From: Candidatus Thorarchaeota archaeon
GTDB lineage: Archaea > Asgardarchaeota > Thorarchaeia > Thorarchaeales > Thorarchaeaceae
Reading direction: 5' to 3'
Assembly: GCA_016841005.1 (NCBI GenBank)
Contig: JAEORG010000318.1
Span: forward strand, 1-8,995
Length of the DNA: 8,995 bases
Shown: positions 6,329 to 8,995 of the stretch, piece by piece
Numbering within the stretch: position 1 is the first letter of the stretch
Layout of the letters: every line of letters begins with the position of its first letter
Made by a program: the position numbers and the translations under genes
Notes under the pieces: generated by a model
Seen by the model: only the letters and a program-made list of their open reading frames with translations
Told to the model about the DNA's origin: nothing
The model's database searches: none

Positions 6329-6997
6329 TTAGATTTGAAACTCTGTCACCTTTCGTGTTGCTGGATATGCGACATTGAGAAGCTGGGTCTTCCCAATCCT
6401 AATTATTGGTTTCTTCGCATAATGCACATGGCCATGAACAATAACATCGGGTTGGTCTTTATTGAAGGTCTTTGAGATCCACCAAGAAAACGTTTCTGGA
6501 AAGGTTTCAGTAGAGAGAGGACTATAGTGTAGGAGGAGAATTGTCTTGTCGCAGGAATCATACAAGCTAATAAGCTGTTCAGATAGATATGCTATCTTCT
6601 TGTCAAATATCTCCTCTAAGCTGCGGTCTTTTGTATCTTGATTCATGTTCAAAACAGGAATGCCTAGTATCCCAATCTTTCTTCCGCGATGCGTTAACAC
6701 AGTCGTTTCACTATCAAGAAACTTGATTCTCCCGTCGACTATGGTATTAACATGTTGAAGACTTGCTCCCTTCTCATCATTTCCAAAACATCCCACAATC
6801 GGTATATCATTCTCAAATTGCTTAGCTATTACATCAGCAATGGCTGAATACTCCTCTACCTTTCCAAAATCAACCATGTCACCTGCAAAGAGAAAGAGGT
6901 CTGGCTTTTGACACGACGCAAGTGCTTCCTTGAACTCGTTAAAGTATCTAGGGCTATGAACATCTGCAACCGCTGCTCTTCTCACGTGTTCTCTCAT
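6329..6997 (-). CDS. Calcineurin-like metallophosphoesterase
   Basis: 222 residues, soluble. The five blocks of the metallophosphoesterase fold are present: ADVHS (Asp12, His14), AGDMVD (Asp40), GCFGNDE (Asn73), LLLHYSP (His157) and HGHVH (His188, His190, His192), all ligands for a two-metal centre. The third block is GND instead of the usual GNH, so the general-acid histidine is absent; small archaeal members such as MJ0936 have a comparable change (GNC). The cap is minimal, the end LLNVAYPATR matching the usual final strand. The substrate (phosphodiester, nucleotide or phosphoprotein) cannot be told. The ATG follows directly on the TAG stop of the winged-helix gene, so translation is probably coupled and the two form an operon, which suggests a working relation between regulator and enzyme. 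Confidence 0.93.
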   Translation of the reverse strand: MREHVRRAAVADVHSPRYFNEFKEALASCQKPDLFLFAGDMVDFGKVEEYSAIADVIAKQFENDIPIVGCFGNDEKGASLQHVNTIVDGRIKFLDSETTVLTHRGRKIGILGIPVLNMNQDTKDRSLEEIFDKKIAYLSEQLISLYDSCDKTILLLHYSPLSTETFPETFSWWISKTFNKDQPDVIVHGHVHYAKKPIIRIGKTQLLNVAYPATRKVTEFQI

Positions 6998-7315
6998 CTA
7001 TCGTTTCCATTTCAAGTCTTTGACTATGAAATCAGATATCCCACTGAGGAGATTCCCAAGTTTCCTTCCTTTCGGTGTGAGGATGTGAATTATCTCTTTG
7101 CCATCCTTCTCAATCTCAACAAGTTCATTCTTGACAAGGAAATTTCTTGCTGAAGCGACTCGTGCACCATTGAGTGCAGGAAGAGTCTTTGTTTCGAGCC
7201 CCTTCTTGATGATCTCATCTGCCCGTGCTTTCCCCCTCATTCGCGTCAGAAGGAGGAGGATTGTAAGTTCATATTCCCCTCTGAGCAACTTCACAAAGGG
7301 ACTAATCTTAGCCAT
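6998..7315 (-). CDS. Winged-helix DNA-binding protein
   Basis: 105 residues. The predicted order is helix 1 at about 13-26 (GEYELTILLLLTRMRG), helix 2 at about 30-38, recognition helix at about 48-64 (LNGARVASARNFLVKN), and a beta wing at about 65-80 (LVEIEKDGKEIIHILTPKG), followed by a C-terminal helix that may dimerise. The LTPKG wing end is typical of MarR/PadR-type and archaeal winged-helix regulators; no closer family is claimed. The start ATG has GGAG about 10 nt upstream. It is the first gene of a minus-strand unit and its stop codon abuts the phosphoesterase ATG. The upstream gap has a 10-bp inverted repeat at 7375-7409 that could be an operator. No clear TATA box is seen. Confidence 0.8.
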   Translation of the reverse strand: MAKISPFVKLLRGEYELTILLLLTRMRGKARADEIIKKGLETKTLPALNGARVASARNFLVKNELVEIEKDGKEIIHILTPKGRKLGNLLSGISDFIVKDLKWKR

Positions 7316-7374
7316 GCGATAACAACTCCATTATGGATATCATGAATTTCGTTGCTTTTCTTTGTTTACTGGTT

Positions 7375-7409
7375 GAAACCTGCAAGTAATTGTCGCATCT
7401 GTAGGTTTC
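7375..7409. repeat. Inverted repeat, 10-bp arms
   Basis: GAAACCTGCA at 7375-7384 pairs with TGTAGGTTTC at 7400-7409; one position is a G:T rather than a Watson-Crick pair, and the spacer is 15 bases. It lies in the 182-bp gap between the four-helix membrane protein (stop at 7498) and the winged-helix gene (start at 7315), both on the minus strand. It could be an operator for the winged-helix protein, a leader hairpin or a 3' element of the upstream gene. No U-tract follows it on the minus strand. Confidence 0.5.
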
Positions 7410-7457
7410 TGGAGAATGCGTTGTTGAGCCTGATGGGAATTGGACTACAGCATGAAT

Positions 7458-7473
7458 TGGCGAGATTTCGCCA
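7458..7473 (-). terminator. Short hairpin after the four-helix membrane protein gene
   Basis: Six perfectly paired bases (TGGCGA / TCGCCA) with a 4-base loop, 25-40 nt beyond the stop at 7498. No run of T follows on the minus strand, and archaeal termination normally relies on T-runs, so this may be a 3'-end stabilising hairpin or chance. Confidence 0.3.
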
Positions 7474-7497
7474 CACTTTGCTATTACACTTCAGAAT

Positions 7498-7878
7498 CTA
7501 GCCTTTTGCTGTGAAGAAGACATACAGGAATAGAACTGAGAATAACGCTAATATTCCAACAAGGACCCATCCGACAATTGGGAGAGTCATTACAAGCATG
7601 TTCCAGATCATGCCAATAGCGCCAAGAATGTTAAACACGAGCTCCATAATGACATAGATCTCGACTTGTTCCCATGTGGCCTTTTGATATGCAAGGAGTG
7701 AGCCAACCGCCATCACGAGCGAGGCCATTCCTACAACCCGGCCTGATGCAACCTCATTAGGCCATCCTGTCAGAGTATTCCAGTATTCAGGCATTAAGAA
7801 CCAGAAGGCTCCAAAGACCAGAGCGACAATGAAGTGTAGTAGGAAGACGTACTTTGCTATAACAGGTACTTCAGTCAT
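7498..7878 (-). CDS. Four-helix integral membrane protein, unknown function
   Basis: About 126 residues, with four hydrophobic segments at roughly 8-29, 46-64, 73-95 and 100-123 counted from the ATG at 7878. Between helices 1 and 2 is a conserved-looking loop with Trp, Pro and Tyr (MPEYWNTLTGWP) followed by a GR pair entering helix 2. The layout recalls small four-helix families of the DoxX or DUF4345 kind, but no family signature is certain. A GTG at 7887 would add three residues; neither start has a strong ribosome site. It is divergent from the GNAT gene across 120 bp and stands about 180 bp upstream of the winged-helix gene on the same strand. Confidence 0.8.
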   Translation of the reverse strand: MTEVPVIAKYVFLLHFIVALVFGAFWFLMPEYWNTLTGWPNEVASGRVVGMASLVMAVGSLLAYQKATWEQVEIYVIMELVFNILGAIGMIWNMLVMTLPIVGWVLVGILALFSVLFLYVFFTAKG

Positions 7879-7922
7879 CTCAACCACGCGCCCAAATTAC
7901 CATAAGAGATGGTTTACCTTTC

Positions 7923-7960
7923 TTATCAGTATTTCTAACTATCTTCCCCTACACTGATAA
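7923..7960. repeat. Perfect 8-bp inverted repeat between divergent genes
   Basis: TTATCAGT at 7923-7930 and ACTGATAA at 7953-7960 are exact reverse complements with a 22-base spacer. The centre falls near 7941.5, almost exactly midway between the membrane protein start (7878) and the GNAT start (7999). The position suits a regulator acting on both genes. The remainder of the gap shows no clear TATA box on either strand. Confidence 0.4.
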
Positions 7961-7989
7961 CTAAAGAGGACTAAGTTGATGATGGGTTT

Positions 7990-7997
7990 GGAGAGGT
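7990..7997 (+). promoter_or_regulatory. Ribosome binding site of the GNAT gene
   Basis: GGAGAGGT lies immediately before the ATG at 7999; counted from its GGAG core the spacing is 5 nt. It supports this ATG as the start. Confidence 0.55.
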
Positions 7998-7998
7998 A

Positions 7999-8604
7999 AT
8001 GCGACGACTTGAAGAACATGAAATCCCAGCAGCTGTTGAGATTCTAGCAGAAGCATCTGTAAATGACCCATATTGGGCCTACTTGATACCAGGATCTACA
8101 ACACGTTTTCATGTAATGAGGAAATTTCTCGGTGTGAATCTACAGGTTGAATGGACAAGAGGAAAATTGATGGGTATTGGACAACCCTTAGAGGGTATAG
8201 CTGTCTGGAATCCCCCGCAATATCCCTCTACCTCTCTGATCAGTAGAGTAAAAGCTTCGTTGAAGTATCTAACATTGATTTCATGGACAACTCTACTCTT
8301 GTTTCGAAGGATGCTCGGTGTTCTAAGACGATATCGAGCTATGAGAATAAGATATGCAAGACATCCCTTTTACCACCTCATCTTAGTTGGTGTGCGGCTA
8401 TCAAGTCAAGGGAAAGGTTATGCAAGTACCTTAATCAGACCAATACTGGACATAGCAGACCAAGAAGAAGCAGGAGCGTATGTGGAAACAACGAACCCTG
8501 ATAACGTTGCATTCTATGAGCACTTTGGATTTGAGATGAAGGGAGAGTTTTCAATACCAAATAGTTCACTTACGGGCTATGGGTTATTTCGAGAAGCAAA
8601 ATGA
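7999..8604 (+). CDS. GNAT family N-acetyltransferase
   Basis: 201 residues, cytosolic. It should transfer an acyl group from acyl-CoA to an amine. The acetyl-CoA binding motif A is at about 127-146: strand LILVGVRL, then the pyrophosphate loop SSQGKGYAS (Gln137-Gly138-x-Gly140). Motif B follows at 161-183 with YVETTNPDNVAFYEHFGFEMKG. This pairing, with a long basic and hydrophobic middle section at about 80-120, matches the branch that includes puromycin-acetyltransferase-like and related standalone GNATs. The acceptor is unknown and the family name does not imply drug resistance here. The length is usual. It is divergent from the four-helix membrane protein and converges on the DUF362 gene with 25 bp between stops. 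Confidence 0.93.
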   Translation: MRRLEEHEIPAAVEILAEASVNDPYWAYLIPGSTTRFHVMRKFLGVNLQVEWTRGKLMGIGQPLEGIAVWNPPQYPSTSLISRVKASLKYLTLISWTTLLLFRRMLGVLRRYRAMRIRYARHPFYHLILVGVRLSSQGKGYASTLIRPILDIADQEEAGAYVETTNPDNVAFYEHFGFEMKGEFSIPNSSLTGYGLFREAK

Positions 8605-8629
8605 TATTGATAAAACCTAACTCGTATCA

Positions 8630-8995
8630 TCATGTTTCTGAAGTAAGACGACCTGTTAGTTGGTTCTCTCGTCCCATCCTGACAATATCCTCACTCCACA
8701 TTCCTAGGGTCTCTGCAGGGTGTCTAAGGAAGTCAATCTTTTCAGGGTTTCTACCAAATTGGACTGCTACTAATGCATCTAGACTTATGGTATTTTCACT
8801 TGCCCAGAGCAGGTTGAGATTTCTATAGTTCTTGGAAGAGCTCGGAAGATTCTCAACTATATCAGTTGTGAAGACGCCTTCTACAATCCCCTTGACGTCA
8901 AACATAGAGCGGTAGACCTTATTGATATCCAGTATACTTTGAGGAAGATTGCAGTTCTTTTTGCCATGATATGGTACATAGCGTCCGGGTCCTGG
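8630..8995 (-). CDS. DUF362 domain protein, N-terminus beyond window edge
   Basis: The frame stays open to the right edge, giving 121 C-terminal residues (the first in-window ATG at 8905 is internal). The visible part fits the end of the DUF362 domain: NCNLPQSILDINKVYR (an ILDL-like segment), then the stretch leading to LLWASENTISLDALVAVQFG, corresponding to the family's D.vAvDa..a...G pattern, then PEKIDFL and the TLGMWSEDIVRMG end. Full-length members run about 280-400 residues, so well over half is missing. DUF362 proteins are uncharacterised, often next to iron-sulfur domains; no C-terminal ferredoxin cysteine cluster follows here. The usual glycine-rich GMEGxGP segment appears changed or absent, with VEGVFTTDIVE in its place. 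Confidence 0.78.
   Translation of the reverse strand, partial: PGPGRYVPYHGKKNCNLPQSILDINKVYRSMFDVKGIVEGVFTTDIVENLPSSSKNYRNLNLLWASENTISLDALVAVQFGRNPEKIDFLRHPAETLGMWSEDIVRMGRENQLTGRLTSET

Noticed and set aside
6261..6334. Seven-base inverted repeat ATCTAAT / ATTAGAT
   Set aside because: The arms are short and AT-rich, 60 bases apart, and one runs into the phosphoesterase gene; expected by chance.
6908..7153. Plus-strand frames across the winged-helix/phosphoesterase junction
   Set aside because: They cross two well-supported minus-strand genes and have no recognisable product.
8621..8638. Partial match to the operator-like site (CTCGTATCAT)
   Set aside because: Only ten bases match, the second block is missing, and it overlaps the stop codon of the DUF362 gene, far from any start; probably chance.

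Overview
The window reads as a chromosomal segment of an uncultivated archaeon. The signs are TATA-box-like promoters, purine-rich ribosome binding sites of the GAGGTG type, an MTH1187-family protein, an archaeal-style ribbon-helix-helix (RHH) regulator, an archaeal winged-helix/phosphoesterase gene pair and a soluble PAS/GAF histidine kinase. The composition is AT-leaning and coding is dense. An Asgard-type lineage (for example Thorarchaeia) would fit the mix of proteins, but this is an impression and no marker gene here proves it. I saw no rRNA, tRNA, CRISPR array, insertion sequence or phage gene.

Layout. (1) 1-1202, minus: a class III PLP aminotransferase whose C-terminus lies beyond the left edge. 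(2) 1391-3460, plus: a PAS-GAF-PAS histidine kinase, divergent from the aminotransferase across one TATA-like element. (3) 3463-3804 and 3915-4268, both minus: an RHH DNA-binding protein and a small two-helix membrane protein. Their upstream regions share an operator-like sequence, and the membrane-protein gene carries a 7-bp-phased repeat array. (4) 4461-5942, plus: a TPR-like helical repeat protein. (5) 7315-5943, minus: winged-helix protein, metallophosphoesterase (TAG stop directly followed by ATG), then an MTH1187/UPF0045 thiamine-binding-type protein. (6) 7878-7498, minus: a four-helix membrane protein. (7) 7999-8604, plus: a GNAT acetyltransferase, divergent from the membrane protein with an 8-bp perfect inverted repeat midway. 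(8) 8995-8630, minus: the C-terminal part of a DUF362 protein that starts beyond the right edge.

Convergent gene pairs are packed tail to tail: 2 bp between kinase and RHH stops, 0 bp between TPR and MTH1187 stops, 25 bp between GNAT and DUF362 stops. No gene-free stretch reaches 300 bases; the longest are 1203-1390, 4269-4460 and 7316-7497, and what they hold is described in the entries.

Most genes look like independent housekeeping or accessory functions. The best candidate for an undescribed unit is the RHH plus small membrane protein pair at 3463-4334, where both promoters carry the same site and the obvious candidate binder is encoded by one of the two genes.
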